A stretch of 64,000 bases of DNA from Ascarosepion bandense (GCA_037127315.1 JBBBDQ010000350.1:5315001-5379000); one strand, 5' to 3'; counted from the stretch's first letter, positions 21,069 to 32,400 are shown. Program-made: numbers and translations. The notes: generated by a model from the letters alone, not told the origin.

Positions 21069-21955
21069 TATTGGAGTAGATAGGTCTATCTATCGCCCGG
21101 TTCACACTCTACCCACGTCTATTGAACAGGTTAAAAGGCTCCTCCCTTGTTCCCTGTTTAGGATGTGGTCTCCGGCTTTCTCTTTTCTAATCTTCTCACT
21201 TTGGTTTTTTTTCCCCAATTGAAGTAGATAGGTCTATCTATCGCCCGGTTCACACTCCACCAACATCTATTGAATAGGTTAAGAGGCTCCTCCCTTGTTC
21301 CCTGTTTAGGATGTGGTCTCCGGCTTTCTCTTTTCCAATCTTCTCACTTTGTTTTTTTTTTCCCCAATTGGAGTAGATAGATCTATCTATCGCTCGGTTC
21401 ACACTCCACCAACGTCTATTGAACAGGTTAAGAGGCTCATCCCTTGTTCCCTGTTTAGGATGTGGTCTCCGGCTTTCTCTTTTCTAATCTTCTCACTTTG
21501 GTTTTTTTTCCCCAATTGAAGTAGATAGGTCTATCTATCGCCCGGTTCACACTCCACCAACATCTATTGAACAGGTTAAGAGGCTCCTCCCTTGTTCCCT
21601 GTTTAGGATGTGGTCTCCGGCTTTCTCTTTTCCAATCTTCTCACTTTGTTTTTTTTTTCCCCCAATTGGAGTAGATAGATCTATCTATCGCTCGGTTCAC
21701 ACTCCACCAACGTCTATTGAACAGGTTAAGAGGCTAATCCCTTGTGCCCTGTTTAGGATGTGGTCTCCGGCTTTCTCTTTTCCAATCTTCTCACTTTGTT
21801 TTTTTTTCCCCAATTGGAGTAGATAGATCTGTCTATCGCCCGGTTCACACTCCACCAACGTCTATTGAACAGGTTAAGAGGCTCATCCCTTGTTCCCTGT
21901 TTAGGATGTGGTTTCCGGCTTTCTCTTTTCCAATCTTTTCACTATTACGTAGTCC
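21069..21955. repeat. 148-150 bp satellite, six units with dimer pattern
   Basis: AGTAGATAG recurs at 21075, 21223, 21372, 21520, 21670 and 21818. Units 2 and 4 share GGTCTATCTATCGCCCGG and CAACATCTATTG; units 3 and 5 share GATCTATCTATCGCTCGG and CAACGTCTATTG. The array thus has a two-unit higher-order repeat. The last unit runs straight into a LINE-type 3' tail. Confidence 0.9.
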
Positions 21956-22014
21956 CCTGCACATCATTGGCGTTACCGCCTTGCTCGGGGGTGATACGAT
22001 TAAAAAAAAAAAAA
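21950..22014 (+). mobile_element. Jockey/CR1-type LINE 3' tail (end only)
   Basis: GTTACCGCCTTGCTCGGGGG, TGATACGATT then A14. Same terminal family as 10165-10618; its 5' neighbour is the satellite instead of LINE coding sequence. Confidence 0.7.
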
Positions 22015-22487
22015 ACAAACATAATTTGATTTGAATTGCCCAGTATGCCTAGGCATTTAATAAAGCAAGAATGTGACCAATTTCATAGGTTTTATTGCAG
22101 TCTATCGACGCCATTAATAGATTTTGCCTTCGTATTTCCACCTTATGCAATATCATCTTATGGATGAATAATAATCATTGTTATTTCTTTTATTATTATT
22201 TCTGTTGTAGACTCGATTCCTTGCGGGTCCCAACAAGAGACCGAATTTTCATTGAGTATTTTCAAAAAAGAAAAGTACAACGAAAACTATAATCCCACAG
22301 ATTTTACACAGATAAAATCTTTCATAATGTGTAAGAAGTACTTATAAGTAGAATTTTTTGTATTTATTTATGGATTGGTCTACCGGAATTCCCTTCAATT
22401 AAACTATGGGAATCTTTTCCAATCAAACCGACGGCTTTAAATACAACTGAAATTATTGATGTGCCCCGTAATATCATCCTATCAATT

Positions 22488-22527
22488 AATAATAATAATA
22501 ATAATAATAATGATGATGATGATGATG

Positions 22528-22562
<35 letters not shown>

Positions 22563-22585
22563 TATTATTATTATTATTATTATTA
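22488..22585. repeat. (AAT)n(GAT)n(AAT)n(ATT)n compound microsatellite
   Basis: Trinucleotide run that flips from AAT to ATT at about 22562, so part of it can fold back on itself. Confidence 0.9.
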
Positions 22586-22740
22586 CGAGTGAGCCCAGAC
22601 CGTCAGAAATGTCAGAAAATATTTATATTGATATGCCGTCTAAAACGACAGCAACACATATATTGATATACCTACTATTGAGTATCTTACATTAAGGCAT
22701 CAAGAAAAAAAATCACCTCCTTGATCATAACAGGAGATAG

Positions 22741-22780
<40 letters not shown>

Positions 22781-22805
22781 TCAAAAGTTTTTATTATAAT
22801 AAAAA

Positions 22806-22846
<41 letters not shown>
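22741..22846. repeat. two (TA)n microsatellites
   Basis: TA runs at 22741-22774 and 22808-22846, separated by a short AT-rich spacer. Confidence 0.9.
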
Positions 22847-22849
<3 letters not shown>

Positions 22850-23167
22850 TTCCCTACTCGATAACATAATTAGTACAAAAACTAAAATAATAAGGCAATG
22901 TAAAAGAGCACACACGCGACAAGAGCTTTCATAACTGAGAGTAAGGTTTAATAATTGGTAGTAAAAAGAATGAACTGAGCCATCGCTGCTTCGCTATTCT
23001 CTCTCTAACGAACCGAACCGACGCTTCCTCGCTATTCTCTCTCTTCATGATTGTGACAGGAGGGAAATATAACGGCGTAAAAGGGACAAATTTCCTCAGG
23101 AATGAAAGGACATGGGCGACATGCATCACCGGACCGTTACCATGCGACTGTTCGCTACGAACAAAAA

Positions 23168-24240
23168 ATAACTCTTAGGGGAAAATAATGAAAAAGTATA
23201 CTGGATAAAGACACAAGGAAATGCGTTATTGGATACTGTCAGATATCTGAAAGCCTTCTTGTAGTTAAACTGAAAGGGGACCCTCCCTCTCAATATAGAG
23301 GTAATAATGCTATATGCACCGACAACACAAAGTACAGAAGAAGAAATTGAATCCTTCTACTCAATACTTGATTATGCCAAGGCACAATACAAATCACAAG
23401 ACATCAGAATCATCATGGTAGATCTCAATGCCAAAGTCGGCCAAGGGAGAGAAGGTGACACAGTCGACAATTTCGGACTAGGACAACGCAATGGACGTGG
23501 TGAGAAATAGATCCAAGGGTGCAAAACAAATGACCAAATAATAAATAACACCGGGTTCCAAAAGCATCCAAGAAGACTATGGACATGGAGGGGAAATTAA
23601 AAACCAAATTGAATTTGTCACTATTAACAAGAGATTCAGAAACGTAGTCCTTCACAGCAAAGCCTACCCAGGTGCTGACTGCGGAAATGACTACATACCA
23701 GTTTTATGCAAACTAAGGATAAAATCTAAGGCGATTACAGAAACCTAACACAGAATTATGACTGTAGTACAATAAACTCGTGATTGACCTGAACCTGCGT
23801 GAAATGTTTATGGACAGTGTGAAAACGAAATACGAAAGACAAATTGGAAACGGAAGCTCAAAATGGGACGCTCAAAGAGTGGCTCTAGTGACATCGGCGA
23901 ACGACATCATCCCAAAGGAAAAAGCACGTCGGAAGAAAAATGAGTGGATCGCTGAAGAGATTCCTGACCTGATGCAAAAGAGACAAAAAACAATGCTAAG
24001 ATATGGAAAAGAATACATGAAACTACACCAGGAATTGCTGATCTCTTCCACGACAAGAGAGATCAACCAACAATACACAAAATTACGGATGAACCAGAAA
24101 TATTAAAAACCGAAGTGGAATCGGCAATGGCCAAATTGAACAGAAATAAAGCAGCAGGAGCCGATGGAATTGTAATAAAGATGTTGACGATCTTAGAACA
24201 CTTTGGCATAGACTGGCTCATACTTTCAATCTCCTTCCGA
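23168..24240 (+). pseudogene. RTE-type LINE: endonuclease and linker
   Basis: Degenerate 5' coding part of the RTE element. An apurinic-endonuclease-like segment reads VIMLYAPTTQSTEEEIESFY, then IIMVDLNAKVGQGREGD (the D-x-N of the APE fold) and FGLGQRNGRGE. After stops and frameshifts the linker follows with YERQIGNGSSKWDAQR and RRKKNEWIAEEIPDLMQ (23780-24106). The RT begins at about 24130 (LNRNKAAGADGIVI). It breaks off near 24240, where a second copy starts. Confidence 0.82.
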
Positions 24241-25855
24241 GATCATCTTCAGGGATGTAAGTCCAGGAAGAGAAATTAGGAACCAAACTGATTTTGTTAC
24301 TATCAACAAGAGATTCAGAAACGTAGTCCTTCACTGCAAAGCCTACCCAGGTGCTGACAGCAAAGGTAACCACATAGCAGTTTTATGCGAACTAAGGACA
24401 AAACTAAATCGATTAAAGAAACCTAACACAGCCCTAGGACTGCAGTACAATAGACTCTTTAATGACCCGAACTTGCAGGAAATGTATATGGACAGCGTAA
24501 AAACGAAATACGAAAGACAAATTGGAAACGGAAGCTCAAAATGGGACGCTCAAAGAGTGGCTCTAGTGACATCGGTGAACATCACAAAGGAAAAAGCACG
24601 TCAGAAGATAAATAAGTGAATCACTGAAGAGATTCTTGATCTGATGCAATAGAGACAAAGAAAACGATGCCATGATATGGAACGTACTATTTACATTATT
24701 GTCCTCAGATTTGTTGCCTTTTGATGTTTTGGTTGTTGTACACTCCGGCCTTCTTCAGGTACTAGAAGTTTCGAACCGAACTCTTTATTACGATCACTGG
24801 GGTATATCATTCTCATTTCTTGTGCAAAGCCTCTTTTTGGTAGTTATGAGAAATATAGACAAATATGGAATGGAATACAAGAAAATACACAAGGAAATAA
24901 GGAGAAAATGCAGACAGGCTAAAGAAAGATGTCTCAATGACAGATGTGCCAAAGTAGAGAGACTGAACACTACAAATCATGGTGATATGAATATGAAAAT
25001 GAAAGAACCAACAGAACAAAAAACCTGCTCATCAGTAGTATACCTAAAGGCAAAGGACTGTACGCTCATACTAAATAAAAGAAAAAATACTTCAGAGATA
25101 CGATTAGTATATTACTGATCTCTTTCACGACAAGAGAGAGCAACTAACAATACACAAAAAATTCAGAAGTTGAATCGGCCGAATTGAACAGAAATAAAGC
25201 AGCGGGACCCGATGGGATTGTAATAGAGATATTGACGTCCTTAGAAGACTTTGGCATAGACGGACTCACAGAAATTATAAACTAAATCTGCAACAGCGGC
25301 AATACACCGGAATTCATAAGCAGATCAATTTTCATAGCACCGCCTAAGATGCCAGGTGCGAAGGAATGTGAACTCCACCGAACAATCATCTTAATGAGCC
25401 GCATAACAAAACTCATCATACGGGTTCTGATGAAGAGAGTGTGTAGCAGAATTGGTCCAGAGGTAGGAGAAGAACAGTGTGGCTTTGTTAAAGATACCGG
25501 AACAGGAAATGCGATATTCATACTCAGAATGCTATCTGAAAGAGGAATAGAAATCCAGAAGAAACTACACATGTACTTTATAGACTAACGCAAAAGCAGT
25601 CAATAAATTACGGCACAAAGATTAGATAGAGATGCTCGACATCTTCGACATTTTCGGAAAAGACGTTAGGATAATCAAGAATCTCTATTGGCAGCAAACC
25701 GCTTGCGTACGGATAAGAAGTGAATTCAGTAGATATACAAAAATAGAAAGAGACGTAAGACAAGAATGTGTTTTCTTATCGGATCTATTCGACTTATACT
25801 GCAAGACAATTCTAAGAGAAATAAGTTGCGGAAAGGTCTTTATATATATATAAAA
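24241..25855 (+). pseudogene. RTE-type LINE: endonuclease end, linker and RT
   Basis: Second, near-parallel RTE copy. It repeats the same endonuclease end and linker (YERQIGNGSSKWDAQR near 24510), is interrupted at 24682-24815 by an unrelated repeat, continues with EYKKIHKEIRRKCRQAKERC, then the RT: NRNKAAGPDGIVIEI (about 25190), KMPGAKECELHRTIILMSRI and EQCGFVKDTGTGNAIFILRM (25349-25588), and RQECVFLSDLFDLYC near 25770. Catalytic and C-terminal parts are missing. Several stops. Confidence 0.82.
24682..24815. repeat. unclassified interspersed repeat nested in RTE
   Basis: Shares TTGTTGTACACTCCGGCCTT and CTTTATTACGATCACTGGGG with 7525-7640. Lies inside the RTE linker region. Confidence 0.55.
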
Positions 25856-25859
25856 TATT

Positions 25860-26906
25860 AGCAACAGAAGCAGAATGTACAGTCGTCGAATTCAATTTTC
25901 ACGACGGAGCGAAAGTTTCTTTTATAATAATCAGAGCCTTCAATTTTCTAAATTACATTAAAAAATGCTTTTCAGGGCTCTTTACGATTTCTTCCACCTC
26001 CACATTTCGAGGTGGGCGGGATGGGAATTGGTTCAACCAATGAGGCAACATCTCCTCTGACGTAATTTCTCTTCATCATTCTTTTCTTGATTCAACTGAT
26101 TACGTCAGCAAATCTAGCTTAGATTTTTTTTTTTAACTCTAGTGAGATTTATAACTCGTTTTTATTCCCATAGTTAAAAATTTAACCTTCTTAACCTCAT
26201 CAAAAATTTTGACACTCTTGTTTTGGTTATCTCTATTTTTCACTTCTACTATTATATAAGATATAATGTATTCCAGAGCGATTTAATTTTCAGACTAATC
26301 CGCGGTGGCAATTAAGAATTTGTATGGAATCTTAAAACACGCCAATAACTCAAAGTAGGACATACAAAAGTAGCACCAGTGACAAGAGCAGAAGAAAATG
26401 TCACCCCGAGGAAAGAAAGATAGATAAAAAAAATAACTGACAAATAATTTTAACGAACCAATGAAAGAGAGATACAGTAGTTTATTACAAGAAATATCAC
26501 AGAATGTATGCGGTTAAAAGAATTCAAATAATTGAAAGTAATCAAAAAAGAATGACTTAACGAAAAATGTGTAGGTATCGAAAAACTGTTTGTGTAGCAG
26601 GCGCACAAAAAAATTAAAGGAAAGAGCAGCATAGAAAATGTATTCGTCGACAAGACATAAAAACAATCTAAAGAAAAAACGATCATTAAAAAAAAATATA
26701 AAAACGTTTAAAAAGGTGAAATGAGTACGTAAGAGAATTTCTCTTTGACAACAAAAATGAAAACCTATAATACATAAAAATATGGAAGCAATCGTAGCAG
26801 TAGAATCTGATGTTAAGACAGCAGCGTCCTATATGGAGAAAAACAAATCAGCGAGACTCAACACGATTAACAACAATTTGAGACAATTTTCGGATTTGTC
26901 TATATT
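25860..26906. other. no gene recognised
   Basis: AT-rich DNA. The 78-residue minus-strand ORF at 26450-26686 is compositionally biased and has no recognised domain. Confidence 0.6.
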
Positions 26907-27180
26907 TCTGAAATGAAGTATTTTAATTATGTACATAATTTACACTGTTCGGAATGTTGTCCGCATCTTTGTTGCCATATTCATCCTTAATATATGTCTT
27001 CATTTTTTAAATGAGGTATTGTAATTATTTACAATATTTACATTCTTCGGACTGTTGTCCTCATCTTTGTTGCCATATTCACCTTCAATGTCTGTTTATA
27101 TTTCTGAGATGAGATATTGTAATTATTTACACTATTTACATTGTTCGGACTGTTGTCCTCATCTTTGTTACCATATTCAT
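26907..27180. repeat. ~100-bp tandem repeat, three units
   Basis: TTTACA...TTCGGA.TGTTGTCC.CATCTTTGTT(G/A)CCATATTCA recurs at about 26940, 27045 and 27138. Related to the repeats at 7525 and 24682. Confidence 0.75.
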
Positions 27181-27561
27181 TACATTCATTTTTTTCTTTT
27201 TTGAATAAATACCCAGTGAAAATGTCAAGAGGTTATTTCTTCCTATAAAAAATCAGACGTAGCCGACAACTTCTGGAGGGAAAAGGAAACTCACCACTGG
27301 AAAATATGAAAACTTAAGAAATAAGCGTGTATTCTAAGCAACGGAAATGACCCATGTCGGCCATAGGTCTCCACAGATTGGTTTTCTTTATCTGTGAACA
27401 CCCATGACTTCTTGGTAAAGGTATTGAAATAGTTTACTAAATGCTTTCTGTGTGGTTCTGAAAACAGAATGCTCATAGACCCATAACTGAAGAACCAAAA
27501 TAATTATTGTGGGCGGTCAAATGGCATTCAGTTTGGAGCTACTCAAGTTACACTTTATAAG

Positions 27562-27613
<52 letters not shown>

Positions 27614-27956
27614 CTTACAAAATTATGGCACAAGGCCGAAAAAAGGGAGGGGGAACAAAACTTAGGTTGGTCTGCCACTAACTACCATTATACCTAGCTA
27701 ATCCGACTCACGACCCAGACATTCGTTACAATTTTTCTCAGTCACCACAAGAACTTATCTATCAACACTCACACTGCCATGTACGAAAATACCACACAAC
27801 ATTCCGGGGATCTAAAACCACCCCAAATGAACATAAAAATTCCACAATGTACAATAATTACAAAAATATATAAAAATTTGACATGAAATGACATGAGGGG
27901 GAGGGGTATTGCAACAATTTCTCCAAATAAAAGATTTTCAACACGAAATATATATA

Positions 27957-28213
27957 TGATGCGGACCCAAAGTGGGGATCACGGAAGGAAAATACGGAAC
28001 CCGGGTGATAGGTACAGAAAGATATATTAGACAGAAAGGTTACAAAGATTAGCAAGAGAGTAGGCGGAGCTTACTATCCAGTGGTGTCCAATATTGGTAG
28101 TCGTACGAGGCTGCGCACTACTGGTGTTATTACTACTTGCATAATACTATTTTTCACATACTAATATAGTAGTGGAAGAGTCGATGATGTAGATAAGAAT
28201 GGGTCTCACAACA
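27957..28213 (-). repeat. Gypsy 3' LTR
   Basis: On the minus strand it begins TGTTGTGAGACCCAT and ends ...CCGCATCA. Pairs with 31790-32227, e.g. CTATCCAGTGGTGTCCAATA and GGCTGCGCACTACTGG in both. Confidence 0.88.
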
Positions 28214-28287
28214 CGTCTTTTCGAAGAGTTTTCCTCTTTCTTTTCTTTTTTTTTTTTTTTTTTTTGAAAAGAAAAAAAGTAAAACTG

Positions 28288-28473
28288 TTAATACTTCTTC
28301 CTCTTGGGATTCACGTCAAGTGGTTGAATAAATTTTCTCTTTCTCCCCGAGCGTCGTATTTCCGGAGAGACTTGCAGCGTGTCAAGATCGAAATGTTCGA
28401 ATATCGGCTCTTTGCAGATATTTTGTGGTGATTTCTCAGATTCATTCAAACGAAATTCCCTGAGATGGCTCAT
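28288..28473 (-). pseudogene. Gypsy Pol C-terminus
   Basis: Minus-strand piece ending RRSGRKRKFIQPLDVNPKRK and a Tyr before the stop: the basic tail found after integrase in several Gypsy Pol proteins. Separated from the integrase core by frame breaks. Confidence 0.7.
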
Positions 28474-28674
28474 ATGGCGTTGTGGGTGTTTTTCAGTCCC
28501 TGTACAATATAGACCACTTCGCCAATTCTCTGTTTGATTTGCCTACTTCCCAGAATGTATTGTTGTTTTTGTAAGCCTTAAAAAGGACTGTCGCCAGGAT
28601 TGAATTATTTCTTTGGGAGCATGACGTTTTGTTTAACTTCGCTTGCCATGGAATGAGTTTATCAAAGACGGGCT

Positions 28675-29300
28675 TTATTTTCTTGCGGACATTGTTTCTG
28701 CAGGCGAGCGTCCCATAGGCGTGTTAGGATTAGGGGTTATCCTATACACCTGCAGAAACTGTTGTAATGTTCTATCCGTCGGTGTGCCAAGTGCTTTTTT
28801 AGAGCTCTTTTTAGGGTGTCCACAAATCTCTCGGCCTGACCATTTGACCTGGGGTGATACTGAGGCGTCGTAATGTGGTCCACTTGATGCGACTTGCAAA
28901 AGTCTCTGAATTCACTTGATGTGGATTGAGTGCCATTATCTGTCACTACACAATCTACCACGCCAAAACGCGCGAATAGCTCGTGTAAAAATCCGATCGT
29001 GCAGTTCGTGGTTGGCTTATTGCAGAACCCTCATTGCAGAACCTCAGGCCATTTTGAGTGGCTAGCCACAACAATAAGGTAGTCCATGTTGTCTAGGGGC
29101 CCTGCAAAATCCACATGAATTCTCTGCCATGGATGGTCTGTGTTTGGCCATAGTTTGCACATCGTGGTTGGAGATTTTGCTGCAAGCGCGCATACCTTAT
29201 AAGATTCTATCATGTCTGCTATGTCTTTGTCCATATTTGGCCAATATGCGTAGCAGCGCATGCGGCTTTTCGTATGGCTCTTCCCCGGATGTCCCATGTG
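28675..29300 (-). pseudogene. Gypsy integrase
   Basis: Two frames. 29297-29031 carries the end of the zinc-binding region (YWPNMDKDIADMIESYKVC) and the first catalytic Asp in HVDFAGPL. After a break, 28961-28675 carries the second Asp in VVTDNGTQ and the Glu in HPRSNGQAERFVDTLK, so all D,D,E positions are recognisable. Integrase inserts the cDNA into the genome. Frame breaks near 28990-29030 and downstream disable it. Confidence 0.88.
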
Positions 29301-30240
29301 AAAACCGTTGAGCCTTTTTCTCTATTTGGGAATATTTCATTCTCTGATGGTAGTAAAGATCTAGATACGTGTACTATGGCTTTTCGCGAACCATCTGGCA
29401 GTTTATGGAGAATGCAAGCACCAATGCCGTATGGGCTTGCATCACTTACGACTATGATGTCCAGTTTAGGGTCGTAGTGGGTGAGGGAGAGATCGGAAGT
29501 AAGTGTTTTCTTGATCTTCTCGAATGCGTCTTGGCATTCAGGGGTCCATAACCATGCTTTATACTTTTTTAAGAGTTCGTTGAGAGGGCCTCTCAAATTT
29601 TGCATGTTCTTAATGAAACCTTGGTAAAAATTAGCAAGGCCGAGGAAGCTTTGTAACGGTTGAACGTTAACTGGAGCCGGCATGTTTCTGATCGCATTAG
29701 CTGTTGCTGGATCCGGCCGACGACCGTCTCTATTTATAATGTGACCTAGGTATTTGACATCTGGTAAGGAAAAGTCACACTTTGCTTCCTTACACTTAAG
29801 CCCGTATTCTTGTAACTTTTCAGATACTTTTATTATATGGTTCCGGTGTTCTGCCGTCGTTTTACTGGTCACCAGTATCTCATCCAAATAGGCTGTTCCG
29901 TAGTCAAGGTCGCCCAGTATGGTGTCCATCACCTGCTGAAAGATTGCAGGCGCAACTTTGACCCCAAAAACCAGTCGGTTATATCTGTACAGACCTTTAT
30001 AGGTGTTTATGCAGAGCAATTTGGAACTTTCTTCATCCACCTCTATCTGAAGGTATGCGTCTGAGAGGTCTATTTTGGAAAAGATTTTTCCGCCATTCAA
30101 TTTGTTGAAGATTTATTCAGGGCTTGGTAGAGAATAAAGGATGACCCTGTAAGGCATCGTTTAGCCCTGTGGAAAAATCTGCGCATACTCGAATTTGGTT
30201 AGACTTCTTTTTGACATAGACCGTAGGTGCTGCTCATTCG
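29219..30240 (-). pseudogene. Gypsy reverse transcriptase and partial RNase H
   Basis: The main open segment (30100-29219) reads KIFSKIDLSDAYLQIEV, FGVKVAPAIFQQVMD, TAYLDEILVTS, YLGHIINRDGRRPDP and FLGLANFYQGFIKN, then the RNase H start VVSDASPYGIGACI. The active-site box, normally YxDD, is YLDE. RNase H breaks after the SRSLLPSE region and runs directly into integrase zinc-finger sequence, so roughly the second half of RNase H is deleted. Upstream the frame is broken by a stop near 30237. Confidence 0.9.
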
Positions 30241-30860
30241 TTAAAATCTATTTTTGATAAAATACTCGCTTGTTCGAGTCTATCTAATTCTTTGTTGATC
30301 TGCTCTAGAGCAGCGAAAGGTACATTCCATTTCATTTTGAAAAATGGTCTTGCACCGTCATTAACCTTGAACTTAGATTTTAATTTAGAACATTTCCTAA
30401 GGTCGCCAGAAAAAACCTGGAGAAATTGTTGTTTGAGTTCCTTTTTGAGATTTTCCGAATTGGACGATGTACTTTCTATTTTTTGGCAAAAAGTGCTCAT
30501 TGGACAATCCCATAGATTGAATTTTTCTATCCAATCAGTTCCGAATAGTTTATCCGAAGTTTTTAGTACGTAGGCTTTTAGTGTTACTGTAAGGATCACC
30601 TCACCTAAGATGTTAATATTCTCCCCCGTTACGGAATTTGTTGTTTTATCCGTCTTTAATAGGGTCGGCTTGTTTAACTTTCGCCAAGTACGCCAGCTGA
30701 TGATCGATAGGTCAGATCCCGAATCTAGCTGGAATTTTATAGAGTTATTGAAAATATCGACAGTTACATCCTTTCTTAAATTCCTCTCGACTATGTTGTC
30801 TGATTGGGCTTGCCTAATTTTAAATGTTTTCTCGTTTTGTTGGCGTACCAGCAGTGAATT
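30234..30860 (-). pseudogene. Gypsy protease and RT N-terminal part
   Basis: The region 30860-30600 encodes KFQLDSGSDLSIISW, the DSG aspartic-protease active site, in a frame broken upstream. Segment 30599-30234 continues through KLFGTDWIEKF and the RT entry block ARPFFKMKWNVPFAALEQIN, LDRLEQASILSKID. The protease cuts the polyprotein; RT starts directly after. The last codon before AAPTVYVKKK is a stop. Confidence 0.82.
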
Positions 30861-31087
30861 AAGTTATGACCATTTTTATTGCAATTTTTGCAATATGTTT
30901 TCTTTTTGGATGGACAGAATTTCATTCAATGCCATTTCCACAGTGGTAACATGGGTCCGGGAGGTTTCTTTAGCCTATTCATGTTTTGTCTATTGCGGGA
31001 TTTGGAACATATCTTTTTGCGGGGAATAAGAGGTTGAGTTGCTTCTGATTTTTTAATCTGAGCCACACCGCATTCCTCGATCGTTTT

Positions 31088-31312
31088 TTAGTCACACTTG
31101 ACAGACATCACTCTTTGACAATCATCTGCCAATCTCTGTTCGTTTTCGTGTTTGGTAAGTACCCGACGTCTGACCTCGACGTCTTCAACTGATACTAGAC
31201 CTTGTGCGAATATTAAGCACTTAAAGTGCTTAAACTTTTTTCTTTTTTTTAGAAGTGTGAGGAGAAGAATATCACTTAGACAGTTATAAATAAATGCACT
31301 GGATTGTTTCAT
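31088..31312 (-). pseudogene. Gypsy Gag (capsid) fragment
   Basis: Minus-strand piece FIYNCLSDILLL ... FAQGLVSVEDVEVRRRVLTK, ADDCQR. The pattern F.QGL...DAE.R.R.L.K.E and L.EECQR is seen in the capsid C-terminal domain of Gypsy Gag proteins. The rest of Gag upstream is not recognisable. Confidence 0.7.
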
Positions 31313-31770
31313 TCTTTTGGGAGAACTTGCTTCTTTTTTTTTTTTTTAGAAAAACTCACCTCGGTGAATTTGAGGAGAGGGTAATTTTATGCACGAGATT
31401 TGTAGGAATTCAAATCAATTCCACGAAACTTTAAACACTTTGCTGAAGTCGCAACTTGGTGAATAGTCTTCCGAAATTGAGTCAATCGTAGTACTTCGAC
31501 CTCTTGAGTTTATCCGTTTGGTTTTGTGCACAAGCTGTTTTTTTTTTTTTTTTTTTTTGTAAGCAGTCATTCTGGATGCTTTGGTTGCTCGTCTTGAGTA
31601 ACCGTGAATATTATTTGTAAAAAGTAGCTGTGTATTGCGTTTCGTTCCTTGATGTAGTAATGCCAGCTCAAATTCTAGTTCAACACTGATGTAGGAGCAG
31701 TAGGGTTAAACGAACTTTTGTCGCTCCTGATGTGATACTGGGCTTTTAAAGTTTCTGCGTGAGTGCGTGT

Positions 31771-31788
31771 CTCGAATCCTTGTTGCCA
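31771..31788 (-). promoter_or_regulatory. primer binding site (PBS) of the Gypsy element
   Basis: Reading on the minus strand, TGGCAACAAGGATTCGAG starts one base after the 5' LTR. Its complement ends ...TTGTTGCCA and includes TTCGAATCC, as at the 3' end of a tRNA with CCA. It is the expected site for tRNA-primed minus-strand synthesis. Confidence 0.8.
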
Positions 31789-31789
31789 C

Positions 31790-32220
31790 TGATGTGAACC
31801 CAAAGTGGGGCCATGGAAAGAAAGCACGGAAAACGGGTTATAGGTAAAGAAAGATATATTAAACAGAAAGGTTACAAAGAATAGTTTAAGAGTAAGCCTA
31901 GCTTACTATCCAGTGGTGTCCAATATTGGTAGTCGTACGCGGCTGCGCACTACTGGTGTTACTACAGTATTTAATTGTACTTCCCACTTAAGGTAACATA
32001 TGACACAAGGCCATATAGCCTGGCCAAAATATCTGTCTATCTTTCCCCAGTCGTGACTTTACCTTTCGGCGGAGCCGCGACTGGGTCAGCTCTCTCCGGA
32101 CGAAGGCAGAGAGCTGACAGTGACAAAGGTAGCACTATTGGTGTTACTACCCACATAATACTACTATTAGCATAGTAATATAGTACTGGAAGAGTCCTTG
32201 ATGTAGGTAAGTATGGGTCA

Positions 32221-32227
<7 letters not shown>
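31790..32227 (-). repeat. Gypsy 5' LTR carrying a 166-bp insertion
   Basis: Homologous to 27957-28213 at both ends but longer because 31966-32131 is inserted. Confidence 0.85.
31966..32131. mobile_element. small structured insertion in Gypsy LTR (double-hairpin repeat, copy 2)
   Basis: 166 bp absent from the sister LTR. The host sequence GCACTACTGGTGTTACTAC (31947-31965) is repeated with one mismatch at 32132-32150, a 19-bp target-like duplication. Inside are the hairpins CCCAGTCGTG...CGCGACTGGG around CCTTTCGGCGG, and TCAGCTCTCT...AGAGAGCTGA. Related to 7239-7318. Confidence 0.6.

Positions 32228-32284
<57 letters not shown>
32227..32284. repeat. (TA)n microsatellite
   Basis: TA run of almost 30 units at the edge of the Gypsy LTR; another lies at 32510-32560. 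Confidence 0.9.
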
Positions 32285-32287
<3 letters not shown>

Positions 32288-32400
32288 CATTTGTAAACGA
32301 GTTATTATGCGATTTAGGTTTCTACCATGTGGTGTCTTCAGGCGATTTGCACAAAAAATGAAAATACAAACCTAGGTAGCGTAATAACTCGTTTACAAAT
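32288..32400. repeat. foldback element, copy 1
   Basis: GTAAACGAGTTATTATGCGA near the left end is the reverse complement of TCGCATAATAACTCGTTTAC-like sequence at the right (CGTAATAACTCGTTTACAAA). The inner part holds TTTCTACCATGTGGTGTCTT. Same family as 51868 and 52552, all next to TA runs. Confidence 0.65.

Larger units (their letters stand above)
27957..32227 (-). mobile_element. Gypsy-type LTR retrotransposon, complete but inactive (4.27 kb)
   Basis: Both LTRs, a tRNA primer binding site, a polypurine tract (purine-rich complement of 28225-28265) and gag-protease-RT-integrase remnants lie in the expected order on the minus strand. Flanking ATATA on both sides is consistent with a target duplication, but it falls inside TA repeats and is weak evidence. 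Stops, frameshifts and an RNase H deletion show the copy is dead. Family placement is Ty3/Gypsy because integrase follows RT/RNase H. Confidence 0.9.

Noticed and set aside
22899..23163. Possible solo LTR (TGTAAAAGAGC ... GCTACGAACA)
   Set aside because: Ends are TG...CA on both strands, but the flanks (GGCAA and AAAAA) do not match and no neighbouring element confirms the borders.
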